64,000 bases of DNA from Ceratodon purpureus. Taxonomy: Eukaryota; Streptophyta; Bryopsida; Pseudoditrichales; Ditrichaceae. The notes beneath the pieces were generated by a model. That model was given only the letters and a program-made list of their open reading frames with translations, searched no databases and was not told where the DNA came from. Position numbers and translations under genes: made by a program. Below, piece after piece: positions 22,924-33,200 of the stretch; within the stretch, counting starts at the first letter, position 1, and each line of letters begins with the position of its first letter. Where the stretch lies: the NCBI GenBank assembly GCA_014871385.1, contig CM026428.1, forward strand, positions 728,653 to 792,652, written 5' to 3'.

Positions 22924-23421
22924 TTAAAGACATAATAATCCAAACGCAATTGAAATTGGTTTATCAGATTCTCTAGATAGAAAATCTGGAATTAAAACTT
23001 GACTATCTAGTTTCTGAGGTCCGTATTTAAAGATATAAGTTTTGGTATCTAATTTGTATCCATTCCATGCTCCACAACCTTTAGAGATTATAGGTGAAGT
23101 TAAATTTTTCAATCTCCCATATTGGGCAAATAGAAAATGTAAATTGCTTTGTAAAAATAATTCTCCCTTGAAAACTATCAAAGCATTAAACCTTGTTCCA
23201 TTATCCCAAATTTTTGCTAATATTATTCTTTTGATATCAATGGGTAGTTGGTCAAATTTATTTTGAAGGTTTGGATCAAATTTAGTGTGTGTACCACAAA
23301 TTTGAAAACCTTGCCCAAAATATGCTCCCCTATAAACTCGGTAAAGTGCAGCAAATAGGAAAGGTCCTTCAAAGAATTGATTAATATCCTTTTGTTGGAC
23401 TTCCCATGGAAATGGATACAT
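22924..23421 (-). CDS. Leader ORF 1, 165 aa, unknown
   Basis: ATG at 23421 (MYPFPWEVQQKD). Rich in aromatic residues (FLFAALYRVYRGAYFGQGF), no obvious membrane segment, no Cys/His cluster. It precedes gag as the ORF1 of Ogre/Tat elements does, which is also of unknown function; I cannot show homology. Its length, intact frame and tight coupling to the next ORF argue that it is translated. Confidence 0.55.
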   Translation of the reverse strand: MYPFPWEVQQKDINQFFEGPFLFAALYRVYRGAYFGQGFQICGTHTKFDPNLQNKFDQLPIDIKRIILAKIWDNGTRFNALIVFKGELFLQSNLHFLFAQYGRLKNLTSPIISKGCGAWNGYKLDTKTYIFKYGPQKLDSQVLIPDFLSRESDKPISIAFGLLCL

Positions 23422-23918
23422 TATTTACTATTGATTGTCATCAATCAAAACTCATATACTCTAAACCTATATCGCAATCTTCTAATTACGATCTTCTACC
23501 TCTTACTCACAATCTCAGAAAGGTTAATTACTGTCTCTCAATCAACCTTTAAGAGATTTCATAAACTCACCTCTTAAGTCATTTCAAAAGTCTAAAGGTT
23601 CCTTTATTAACCCATGGTATAGTACAATATTTTGTTACCATACACTTCTCTGAGTTAATTCGATACTTGATCTATGTTTTACTTTTACTATGACCCTTTC
23701 TTCTCTTAGAAGATTCCTTTAAAGGTTAAAGCTGATTATAAAGATTTCCTCTTTGTCCTTAAAAGAATACACAACCACTTGCTTAAGAAGTCTTTCTTAA
23801 GAAGAAGTTGAAATTTTAAATTCTTAAAGAAACACGAGGTATCTTCTAGCTTAAAGCACAAAGATCTTCTATTCTTTACTTTATCTACACTTTTAGCTAC
23901 CGCTTAACCGGAACCTAT
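23422..23918 (-). other. Untranslated leader of the retrotransposon
   Basis: About 500 AT-rich bases between the primer binding site and the first leader ORF. AAGA/TCTT-rich short repeats are common (23700-23880). A packaging or dimerisation signal would be expected here; none is identifiable by eye. Confidence 0.55.
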
Positions 23919-23936
23919 TCCCCGGCAGCGGCGCCA
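23919..23936 (-). other. Primer binding site
   Basis: TGGCGCCGCTGCCGGGGA on the minus strand, three bases inside the 5' LTR. It resembles the Athila-type site (TGGCGCCGTTGCCGGGGA), usually assigned to a tRNA-Asp primer. It confirms that the right-hand LTR is the 5' LTR. Confidence 0.88.
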
Positions 23937-23939
23937 AAA

Positions 23940-25694
23940 TGTAATTAGTAAAATTTACAAATAGTGGTAAGTCATGGGAATAGGTCTTTTCGTTTAGCTT
24001 TTAACGTAACTAAAGGTCACTGTAGTAAGTAAAGAATGATAGAATGCAAAGTATTTCCTTAAAAGAATCTCTTTATAACTCTAATGTCTTAATTACCCCA
24101 AGTCACATAAAACCCAAGCAATCCAAACTCTCAATTGGTTCAAGGGTAATGGGAGTTCAAATTGACAAGTACCATCTCTCGGTTTATTGCCATCACTCCC
24201 TTCCAAGTTCAATTAGACAATGCATTTATTATGCATATGCAAGTTCATTCATTACTAGGTTAGAATCTAGTGTTCAACCTATTTATGCCTATGAATGATG
24301 CTTTGGGATATGTTATGATAGATTAACTTATCTCAAGCAACTCCTTGCTTGTCTTCATCTTTTTCCTCCCATCCAACGCATTTCAAATAGACATGTAATC
24401 ACTGTCTACTCATTCACATTCAATCATACTCCAACTCTACCATTCATCACAACTATACTTCTCAATTGTATTACTCAATTACAATGACTGCACTATACTC
24501 CAATTGAATACATTCAAGTTTTATTATAATGAGAACTAATAATCACTAAGGCTGATCACTCCTTAATAATTAATTCCACTTTTATCCATCAATGTACTCA
24601 ATCTGGCTTCCATAAATTCTAAGTCATTCTCAGTCTTCCATTTCAGATGGCCAATCTAATTTAAAAGACTATCAAGTAATACTCACTTCACTGTTCCAGT
24701 ACTCACATGGAACTCTCATTCTCCATAATTCCCATTCACAACAATGCAATGTCAATTGGACAAACTGTTGTGTTTATTTTCCATAATTTCTATTTTCTAT
24801 TCACTCAGTAACTCTTCCTTCGTTCTGAGTTCAAATAGACAATCTCACCCACTGTTCACTCTGCTCCATCAGCATCTTCGATTTCAAATAGACAGTATCC
24901 ATTTCAATTAGACAGTATCCAGTGTGAGTCACCACATTCACTGTAACTCTCACCAACTCTCCACTGAGTCAATTAGACATGGTTCATGCAAGTCAAGTTG
25001 ACAATGTATGCATGCCCATGGATGCATACCGAACCACCATCTTGTCCATTTGACCAGTGTTAACTAGACATTATGCAGCAAGTAATATGAATTCAATTGT
25101 CAATTAGACAGTAGCCATTGGATCAAACTATTCATTCTATCTCCCATAGTCTACATATAAATTCACTGTTCAGCAGATCTGCAGTTTCAATTTGACAGTA
25201 AGCTTTGCAAATCAATTAGACAGTAATCAGTTTGTTCCAGTTCTCCATTCTGATTCTACAGTTCTGCAGATTAATACACTGTGCATCATATCTACAGTTC
25301 AATTTGACAAAGAGCATTGTGATTCAATTATACAGTGAGCTACTCAGAGTCAAGTTGACAATCAATTAGACAATGGAATTCTATTTTTATATTTTTTACA
25401 TAATGTGACTATCACTCACACAGTGTTGTGTGGTGTGGTGAAGTAATTCTTTCTTCTTCCTTAATTCCTAGTTATGCCTTAATTTCTAAAAGGTGCGCCT
25501 GTACGTAGAGTCAATTTGACAAGTCGTGTCTCTAGGTAGGGTCATATCCCCTGAATTCTACACTATTGTCCATTTGACTCTCAACCAGATTTCTACAGCC
25601 ACTATCTACATGGATATCAAATTGACATGGTAACTTGGTCCTATTTACACTGTTTTTGCTGAAAAGGACTTTTCTCAAAAAAAATCAGCTCACA
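23940..25694 (-). repeat. LTR (5' LTR in element orientation)
   Basis: 1,755 bp, same ends and same length as 9280-11034. Comparing the two line by line I found no difference. Transcription should begin within this copy and read leftward. It carries the same set of palindromic sites as its partner. Confidence 0.97.
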
Positions 25695-25699
25695 AAGTC
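25695..25699. repeat. 5-bp target site duplication, right
   Basis: AAGTC directly after the right LTR, identical to 9275-9279. It marks the point within the transposase codons where integration occurred. Confidence 0.97.
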
Positions 25700-26893
25700 C
25701 AAGCCAATTTCCTTGCACTTGTAGACCACATCTAATGTTACATGTGATGCATGGCCATCCACAACTAACAAGTGCCTTCTTGTTGTAGATATTCCGCCCT
25801 TTGCTTCCACAGATCTCACAAAATGTGAGATCCAATCCTTGAATAAGGCTGCAGTCATCCATGCTTTCTTTTGCACAGCCATCGTTGCCCCATTCTCACA
25901 ATGAGATATGTAATTCTGTCGTATCCTTTCTCCACGGAATATGTAAAATCCAGGTATGCTATCTCCACTTGCATTGATGCATGTGAGATATGTCATCCAT
26001 TCTCTACCATCTGGCACAATTTTCTGAACTGTCTGGGAACCACGTCTAGCCCACACTCTTGCACCTCCGTTCTTCCCTGCCATTACTCCTGTTTCATCGC
26101 AATTCCAGATCTGTTGTGGTGGATAGTTCTCTTTGTTGTTTAGTTTTGCAAGATTGTCATAGAATGACCTTACAGCTTCAGGACACAAATTTTTAGCCCT
26201 GGAAAACTCTAACGCCTGTGAATGACGGATTGTCAGGTTTGGATGTCGTTTTTTAAACCACCTCATCCACCCAGAACCTGGGATACCATCTGTGAACGGC
26301 GTCACCCGCTCTTGCACAATCTCTGAAACTTTGTGTTTTACCATCTCTGTTGTTAGTGGATATCCATACTCCTGCATTAGAAAAATATATCTTTCTAGTT
26401 CACTCTCTTCAGTCGCAGTTAGAACAGTTGGAGGCCCTTTCTTCCTCTTCACAACCCGCCCATGAACCCAATCAGCCAAGGTACTTGCAGGTATGTCATA
26501 TCTTTCTGCTGCTGATCTCACAGGTTCACCGTTATCCACTGCTGCCAGTGCCCTTCTCATCTGCTCATCTGTCCACTGTCCCACTTTACGTTTAGTGGAG
26601 GAGCGTTTTGATCTTACTTGTGAATTTTGTAGGTCTTTGCTTCGCTGCTGGTGCTCTCCTCCATCAGCGCTCCAATCCTCTGCAGGTTGTGAGCTCTCTG
26701 GGTTGAATGATAACATTCTTTCAGAACCTCGTGATTGGATCGAATGTGTTGGTCGTTGGTCCACTTGTCTCGAGAACTGGTTCTGTACTCCAGTGCAATC
26801 AGCTCCTTCATCATCATTAATATTCTCATGTGCTCGATCCAGTCTATGTTGCAGGTTGCGATGTTGGAGCTCAAGTGTGCTGCGTGGGTGAAC
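25695..26893 (-). pseudogene. Pogo-type transposase, exon 2 upstream piece (HTH domains, first two catalytic Asp)
   Basis: Acceptor CAG before 26893; the exon opens VHPRSTLELQHRN in phase with exon 1. It contains a psq-type helix-turn-helix (QWTDEQMRRALAAVDNGEP...ASTLADWVHGR, about 212-257 of the whole protein) and a CENP-B-type HTH (ESELERYIFLMQEYGYPLT...WMRWFKKRHPNL, about 275-330). The DDE_1 core follows, with Asp in WNCDETGV (near 377) and Asp in LLVVDGHASH (near 493). The frame is then cut by the LTR insertion within GLDF, so translation would run into the LTR. The spacing from the second to the third Asp (about 31 residues) suits the pogo superfamily. Confidence 0.92.
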
Positions 26894-28491
26894 CTGCACA
26901 TTTACAATTGCAGATGTTATGAAGGTGCTGTATAGACAAATGCTTGTATTTGTTGTTCTGGTTGTTGCGGGATGTTAGATTTGAAGCTCCTGTCAAATAT
27001 GTTCTATGTCGTCACATTACTTTCGATTCCTCTACATGTATGCTCTTTTCATTTCACAGAAATTTAATGATTCGATTGTTGGTCTTGCTAATGTGATCAA
27101 TGACATTCTGTCTGAATTATAATTTTACCAAGCTAACGCAGTGGAAATGAAACTTATGCTGGTTAGATTTCAGCTCGTGGACCTATGATTGAGCTGAGCG
27201 CTTTCCAGTTGGCTACAGATCCTAGATCAAACAAATCGTGCACACGAAGCCGGAACGAATGCTTCTGGTTATGGCATTCAATACACAGCGAATTAAATAC
27301 TCGAGCAATTGAACTTCTGCAACCAGCAGGTAACATCGAAATTTCACATAGTTCACATGAAATTTGTCCACACTTGTGCTACAATATTAATCAGGTTGAT
27401 AACCGTTGATATCATGTGACATTTAGACCATATAGCGTTTAATCGGATAATTTATGTGTATAGAACGTTGCTTGAGATGCGGTAGTCTGACTATGTCATT
27501 GTAATTGAAAGCAGGAGGAGGAAAGTATTCATTCACATTCGTTTGTGGACCTGAAGTAAAACAAGGTTAGACTGGAGATTTACAACAGAGAGATCGGAAC
27601 CTGGTTTAGACTGGAGATTTTACAACAGAGAGAGATTTAAACAAGGTTGCAGGTTGCGATCTCTCTGTTGAGAGTAAATCTCTCAGCTGGTACAAAGCGC
27701 TCTTGACGGTTACAAGGTGAAGATTTAATTTCTTACATTGCTGTACTCACAGGAGTCCCAGTTTTTGTCGTTGTTCTTGATTCTTTTAGATCATCACTAA
27801 CTTAGCTGGTTCGTACAGGTTCACATCTTTCCGTATAGACAGACCGGGTCTGGGAAGACGGACTCAATGCTCGGTAATCCAGACCCTGACGAGGGAGGCG
27901 TCATCCCCCGTTCTTTGGAGCAGCTGTTCCATAGTCAGACCTTGATATCTCAAGGTTGGAAGTTCACCATGCAGGTGCGTGCTCAAGTCATAGACTCCAA
28001 CTGACCAGATTATTGTATATTATGGCTTAATTGATCATCTTTTCTAACTGCCTAAACACGTACATATCCAGGCCTCAATGTTGGAAATCTACAATGAGAC
28101 TATCCGAGACTTGTTGTTGAAAGTTCCAGTTAACGTCGATACCAAGCAGATATACTACATGGTGAAACATGACGCTAACGCAGTCTAGAAAACGCAGTCT
28201 AGAAAGTCCTGACATTAAACAACAATCTACAATGAACGATCAGAGAAGCTCGACTGGGAAACGATTGGGGAAGCTGGACAGGGAACGATCGGAGAAGCGG
28301 GACTGCATTAAGAACGGAGGACCAGCTAGGTAAAACTGTCACCTGCTCATATCAAATTGCACGACCGTTTCCTTTTAACACATAGCATAATTTAAAGAGA
28401 GTGACTTGTGGAACAGACTTAGGATGAATTTAATCCTTCCAGTCAAGTTAGGAGAGTTTGAAAGTTCAAGGCATGAGTGAAGTGATCGCAC
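26894..28491 (-). other. Intron 1 of the pogo transposase gene, containing foreign exons
   Basis: Donor GTGCGA at 28491 and acceptor GTGCAG at 26894, phase 0 on both sides. From 27515 to 28188, on the opposite strand, lie four exon-like pieces of a kinesin-14 gene (separate entry). The stretch 26894-27514 shows nothing recognisable. Short duplications lie near 27566-27640 (TTAGACTGGAGATTT twice) and 28178-28202 (AACGCAGTCTAGAA twice). Confidence 0.8.
27515..28188 (+). pseudogene. Captured kinesin-14 motor-domain fragment
   Basis: Four pieces in normal exon order with introns retained: about 27515-27565 (YSFTFVCGPEV), 27678-27716 (ISQLVQSALDGYK), 27819-27974 ([21 protein letters not shown], then [12 protein letters not shown] and QGWKFTMQ) and 28072-28188 (SMLEIYNETIRDLL, then KHDAN). 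These are the P-loop and following segments of the minus-end-directed plant KIN-14 motor. The P-loop reads RQTGSGKT where GQTGSGKT is usual, and FAYG reads FPYR. The fragment lacks the neck and most of the motor (switch I, switch II), and the reading is broken between pieces. Introns are present, so capture was at DNA level. It cannot encode a working motor. Confidence 0.88.
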
Positions 28492-28824
28492 CTGATCATC
28501 TGATGAATAATGTTGATTCTGCTGCTGTAAGTTTGCAGGAGGCTGGAAACGCTGCGGTGTAGGATATACTATCGATCCACCTCCCAATAGCGGAGCTGAT
28601 GAATATACTTGACACGATCCATGAATGTCACTGAAATCCTCCTGAGAGCTTCTACCTGCACGCTCATCAAACGAAACTGCTGCAGGCGGACTAAGTGGAT
28701 TGAACATACTTCTTCTTCCACTTTGGTAGTTTACAGATGGGAATTGGTGATGTGAGCGATCAGTGGTCCCCCTTCTCAGGAAGTACTGCCCAGCACCACG
28801 ATGCTCATCATTGTTAAGAGACAT
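28492..28824 (-). CDS. Pogo-type transposase, exon 1 (N-terminal region)
   Basis: ATG at 28824 (MSLNNDEHRGAGQYF), 111 codons ending SSDDQ before donor GTGCGA. Low-complexity, rich in Ser, Gln and Pro; no domain recognised. It is assigned to the transposase because donor and acceptor phases agree with exon 2 and no other acceptor in phase is apparent. Confidence 0.65.
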
Positions 28825-29715
28825 TTCAGTTTACTCCTCTCAGAAATCTAAGCACAATCTAGTTGAACAAAACTCTCATACATTGTAAAATTCTCCAGTA
28901 CTCTCTATTCGACACTCTTCTCTACACTTTGTCAATCAGTGATAGATACATACTCCAAATGAGGGCAAATGCAAAATCGCACAACAGTTGTCCTGATAGC
29001 ATATATGACGGCACCCATTACTCTCAACATTGAATGTTAAGGCCACTTGTTACTTCACATGAAAGCCGTCATTTTCTAAACTGAGCATAGTTACATTGGA
29101 CGGCGGCTGCCTTATATTAAAGAGTCCTTTTACTTTTAACTGTTTTGCTCAGATCCATCATCAATTGCCTTGAACCTAAATCCGTTGGATGTATTCCCCA
29201 AATTGCCCCTCCACGCGGATGTACGATGACAGAATTCATCACTATTGCATAAATGGCAAATTATAGGGTACGCCTTTGGGGGGGGGGTCCGGGTATAGGT
29301 GTGCATACCATATATCTAGAAAGCAATTTTTCTAAATGAACATGTGAGGTGTGGTATTGTAAGTATTTGAATTCAGATTTGACTCTCTTTTGAGTTAAAT
29401 ATTGAACAGTACAACTTACAAGCCTACAAATTCAAACGAGCAAAGGCCAGTTGAAGATTGTCATCACAGCACACCTATAGGTCTGAGTTCAGATTCACTG
29501 ACTCTAAACTGTGACTCTACTAATTCCCTAGTTTAAAGACATGCATGATGTTTGAACTTTGCAACAGCAAAGAAGAGCAATGAGCAGTGAGCACCCAGGG
29601 ATGTTGAAGACAGGCTAACTTACACTTACACGTCCTGTGTAGTACCTTGGCCATCTCAAGTGACAAGAGAGGACAAGTCCTGCAGACAAAGACCCTTCAA
29701 ATGTTTACCTACATA
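28825..29715. other. Flank between the pogo gene and the MULE; no gene seen
   Basis: Presumably the 5' flank and right terminus of the pogo element, then pre-existing DNA into which the MULE inserted. Contains a G-run near 29279-29288. No coding similarity recognised. Confidence 0.55.
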
Positions 29716-29724
29716 GGTTGATCC
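29716..29724. repeat. 9-bp target site duplication of the MULE, left
   Basis: GGTTGATCC, repeated exactly at 42373-42381. Nine bases is diagnostic of Mutator-superfamily insertion. Confidence 0.97.
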
Positions 29725-29993
29725 GGGTCTCTCTATTCTCCCCCGACGAGCGGTGCAGCCGCCGCCTTCGCGGGCAGGGGCAGCCCAACTCGTCGGGTCA
29801 ACCCCCCGTCCCCGGCCCAGGCCGTCCCGGCCCCGTGGAGCCCCGCCCCCGCGCCCGCGGACCCCCCTCGCGCCCGGTCTCGCAGCGCCCGCCCGGGCTG
29901 GCCTTCATCCCCCCGCCCCGTCTTCATCCCTCGTCCCCGTCGTCGTCGTCTCTCTCGCGCGGGGGTGGCCGTCGTCTCTCTCGCCCGCGGGGG
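29725..29993 (+). repeat. Left terminal inverted repeat of the MULE
   Basis: 269 bp starting GGGTCTCTCTATTC, strongly GC- and CpG-rich, with several G/C runs that could fold as G-quadruplexes. It pairs with 42104-42372; the only difference noticed is T versus C in the GTCTCTCTCG/GTCCCTCTCG stretch near 29950. It probably contains the promoter of the rightward gene. Confidence 0.96.
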
Positions 29994-30294
29994 TGCGTCT
30001 CGGTGGTCGTGGCGATGTCGGAAGCGAATGCTTGGGATCGCCATTGTCGACTAGGTTGTTAGGTTTTAGTGTGGATTATGATGTTCGTGGTTGTGGGGAG
30101 ATGGTCCTTGCTCAGGTTAGGGTTCAGGACCTGCATTCTAGTGTGGGAGTGTAGTTATTTACGTAGGGTTTAGGTTGCGAGAGAACCCTCATCGGAAAGT
30201 TCTGTTGATCAGCTTTAGGGGGTTTAGAGTAGTTAGAAGGCGCCGTGGAGTACAGAGGAAGGAGGCGTGGGACTACATCAAGGGAAACCTCGAT

Positions 30295-33200
30295 ATGGCG
30301 AACCGAAGTAGGATGGGCTGTCCGGCTACAGAAGGGGCAGCGGAGCGTCTACACAAGAGGGCGGTGGCACGCCTGAATGAACTGGTTAGTCAGTTCGCAA
30401 ACTCTGTGTTTTTTTAATTTTTTGTTATTTTTTTCTTTTGTACTTGTCCGGTGTGTCTGTCCTGAGAGGTCGTCCATGCTCCGTTGCGATTCGTGCACTG
30501 TTCTTGAGGGAGGAAGAGGTCGTTGTTTTCGGGGATGGCCGTTGTCCAACTTGTCCTGGTCGTTTGGTTATCTTTCCTGAGAGGATACGTTCTTCTCCGA
30601 GGTTCAGGGTTTAGGGTTATAGGTTTAGGGTGTCCTGGTTTTTTGGTGTCCATTTTATAGTCTTCCTTGTCCGATTTGTATGTTTCCCTCTCAACATTTC
30701 TTCTCTCTCCATTCGATTCACGGTCTTCTCATTTCATTTCACGGTTTTCATTTATTTTTTGAAAATAAAAATTCCATTCTCTATCTCTGCCTTCTCTTTA
30801 GATCTGTTATCCTTTTTCAGGAGCTGCTTTGATCTATCGTTCTTCTTTGCTACTCCCACTTGAGCCTTTACATCTGCCCTCATTTCATGCAATCCTTCGT
30901 CTACCTCTTCTAATGTCATAATCTCCCCTCTCGTTCTGTTACCTCCCTGTTCGGAGTCTCGTTTCATTTATTCTCTACTGAATCCTTTAATTTCATTTCG
31001 TTGGATTAGTTATATGTTTCCTTGCCGATGGAAGTCTAATTCTGTCTGTCCGGAAAGAACTGTTTCGTAATCATCATTTCCTGTTTTTGTTGTAGTATTT
31101 TCTAAGTTCCCTCGTACTTTCCTACGAAGCGCCATGCGTTACTTTCTACCCGGACAGGTTTTGTTTGGTTTTACAGTTTAGTTTCATTATTTCTGTGAGC
31201 CATTTCAGTACATCTGCCTCTTAATTCTCTTTTTTTGTCCTGCACCTTCGCCCACACTGTTTCCGGACAGTGCTTCCCTCTCACTTTTTTTTTTTTTTTT
31301 TTCGGTTTTGTTTTGTTTAGTCTGTTTCTTATCTTTATCCGTTTCCATTTTTTTAATGTTTATTTTATTATTGTTTAATTTTTATTTGTTTCGGGTTTCT
31401 TTCCTCTTCCCCCTGCTGCGGCATGCTTCATCCTCTGTCCGGAAATTGCTACTCTCTTTACCTCCCCCTTTTTTACGTTTTCTTTTCCTTTTTTTTTTTT
31501 TTTTTTTTTTAATTATCACTTCCTTCTTTGTTTTCCTTACTGCGCCTTCTGTCCTAGGGCAGTGTTTACTTATTATTCTCTTTTTCTTCATGTTTTTTCT
31601 TTCTTCCCCTTTCTCAATTTCATGAGTTCTTTCCCTTCTCTGAAATCTTTCTCTGTCCGGGCACTGTTCTTCTCGTCCTCCTCCTTTTTATTCTAATATT
31701 TTTTTTTTTGTTTGTTTATTTAAGTTTGTTTCTTCTCTTTATCCGTTTCTATTTTGTTGTTGTTTATTTTATTATTGTTTATTTTTTACTTCTTCTGGGT
31801 TTTTTTCCATTTCCCCCTGCTGCGCCATGCTTCATCCTCTGTCCGGAAAGTGCTACTCTCGTTACCTCCCCCTTTTTTATGTTTTTTTTTTTTTTTAATA
31901 TTTTTTTTTTAAATTTTTTTTTTTAAATTAGAAATTATCACTTCGTTTTTACTTTTCCTTACCGCGCCTTCTGTCCTAGGGCAGTGTTTACTTAGTATTC
32001 TCTTCTTGTTTATGTTCATTCGTTTTTCCCATTTCTGAATTTTATGAGTTCTTTCCCTTCTCTCAAATCTTCCTCTGTCCGAGCAGTGTTCCTCTCCTCC
32101 TCCTCCTTTTTATTCTTTTTTATTTTTTTATTTTTTTTCCTTTTTGTTATTTTTTTTTTTTCTCTTCCTAAATTGGTATTCCTTTCGATAATTTCCTCTC
32201 CCGCCTCCTTCTCTCCCTGCTCTGGTCCTGAATTCATTGTTGTAGTATGGAGGATTAGCGTCCCTCCTCCTGAACCGGGTCTGGCCGAGTCCGTCCGCGT
32301 GTGTCCGGGTCTGTCCGGGTCTGTCCGGGTCATCCCAAAAATGTGTCCGGATGTGTCCGGAGGTGTCCTGCTCTGCCCTTCGGTCATCGGCTGCATCTGT
32401 TCTCTGTATACCCACTTACATGTTCTGCGTGCCACAGATCAACGACCCCCGCATACCGGACTTGTCACGCCTGTCCAGGGCGGATGCATGTGACGTGCTG
32501 CAATCGAGGGCCACGGAGCTCGATGTGAAGACTTTATCAAAAGAGTGGCAGCGAAAGCTCAACACCTGGGAGCCGGGGGTCGTGAAGGGGGTAAGTGTCG
32601 AAGACCAGTTTCCTCCTGCTCAGTACCTTATTTCTTCATAGAGTCATTGAAATCATTCTGTACGACTAATATTGGGGCTCGGTGGGGTTTGAATATTGCA
32701 GTTGGTGGTGGAAGGGAAATTTGGACCAGAGGAGGTCGTTCTATGCTCGAGCGTTGCAGCTGGTTACGAAGCGAACCGCAGCGCCTTCACGATGAGTGAG
32801 CACGACTGGCTCATCGTGGAGGTTAATTTGCTGTGGAGGAGGGATGAGGTCCAGCCAACTGCAAAGGGAGATAAAAAAAGATGTAAGATCCCCTTCGTGT
32901 GTAAATTCTGTGATCAGGATATGTTTGATAAGGCCACTCTCGGGTGGCACCGCCAGTCCGGCCATTGCCCTGAGTACGATTATAAATGCAATGGCCCGCT
33001 GAAGATCTATCCAGCCCACGGGATAGAGGGCAACAAGATCGCCAGGGGAATTTTCCACAAGTATAAGATCGCCATCCCCTGGCAGATGCTTGGGAAGAGG
33101 AGCGCTGTGATGCCGAGGACCAGCAGTTCTAAACGGAGGGAGGAAGAGGAGAAGGAAGAGGAGAGCGAAAGCGAGGACGGAAATCGGGAGGAGGGGCGTC

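Larger units (their letters stand above)
9280..25694 (-). mobile_element. Ty3-type (Athila-like) LTR retrotransposon, 16.4 kb, complete
   Basis: Bounded by two 1,755-bp LTRs and 5-bp duplications. In element orientation (minus strand) the order is LTR, primer binding site, two small leader ORFs, an uninterrupted gag-protease-RT-RNase H-integrase polyprotein, an internal polypurine tract, a long third ORF of 1,011 codons, a polypurine tract and the LTR. There is no chromodomain, the LTRs are long, the primer site resembles that of Athila elements, and an extra ORF lies in the env position. These point to the non-chromoviral OTA group, Athila side (inference). All large frames are open and the LTRs look identical, so it is young and possibly competent. 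Confidence 0.96.
6307..28824 (-). mobile_element. Pogo/Tigger-type DNA transposon, gene split by a nested retrotransposon
   Basis: One transposase gene can be followed on the minus strand through three exons: 28492-28824, then 25695-26893 joined to 8754-9279, then 6307-7043. The middle exon is interrupted by the LTR retrotransposon at 9280-25694. Counting the duplicated AAGTC once, the exon phases fit and the frame stays open for about 929 residues. So the gene appears undamaged apart from the insertion. The coordinates given are those of the coding exons. I searched both flanks by eye for pogo-type inverted repeats with TA duplications and found no convincing pair, so the element ends are undefined. 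Confidence 0.85.

Noticed and set aside
29718-30154. Long GC-rich open frames across the MULE terminal repeats (also 42018-42482)
   Set aside because: They appear in both strands and both repeats, are low-complexity Pro/Arg/Ala, and follow from lack of stops in CpG-rich inverted repeats.
32016-32435. Minus-strand frame with Asp/Pro/Gly repeats
   Set aside because: It is the complement of the clustered TGTCCGGG repeats and the T-rich intron.
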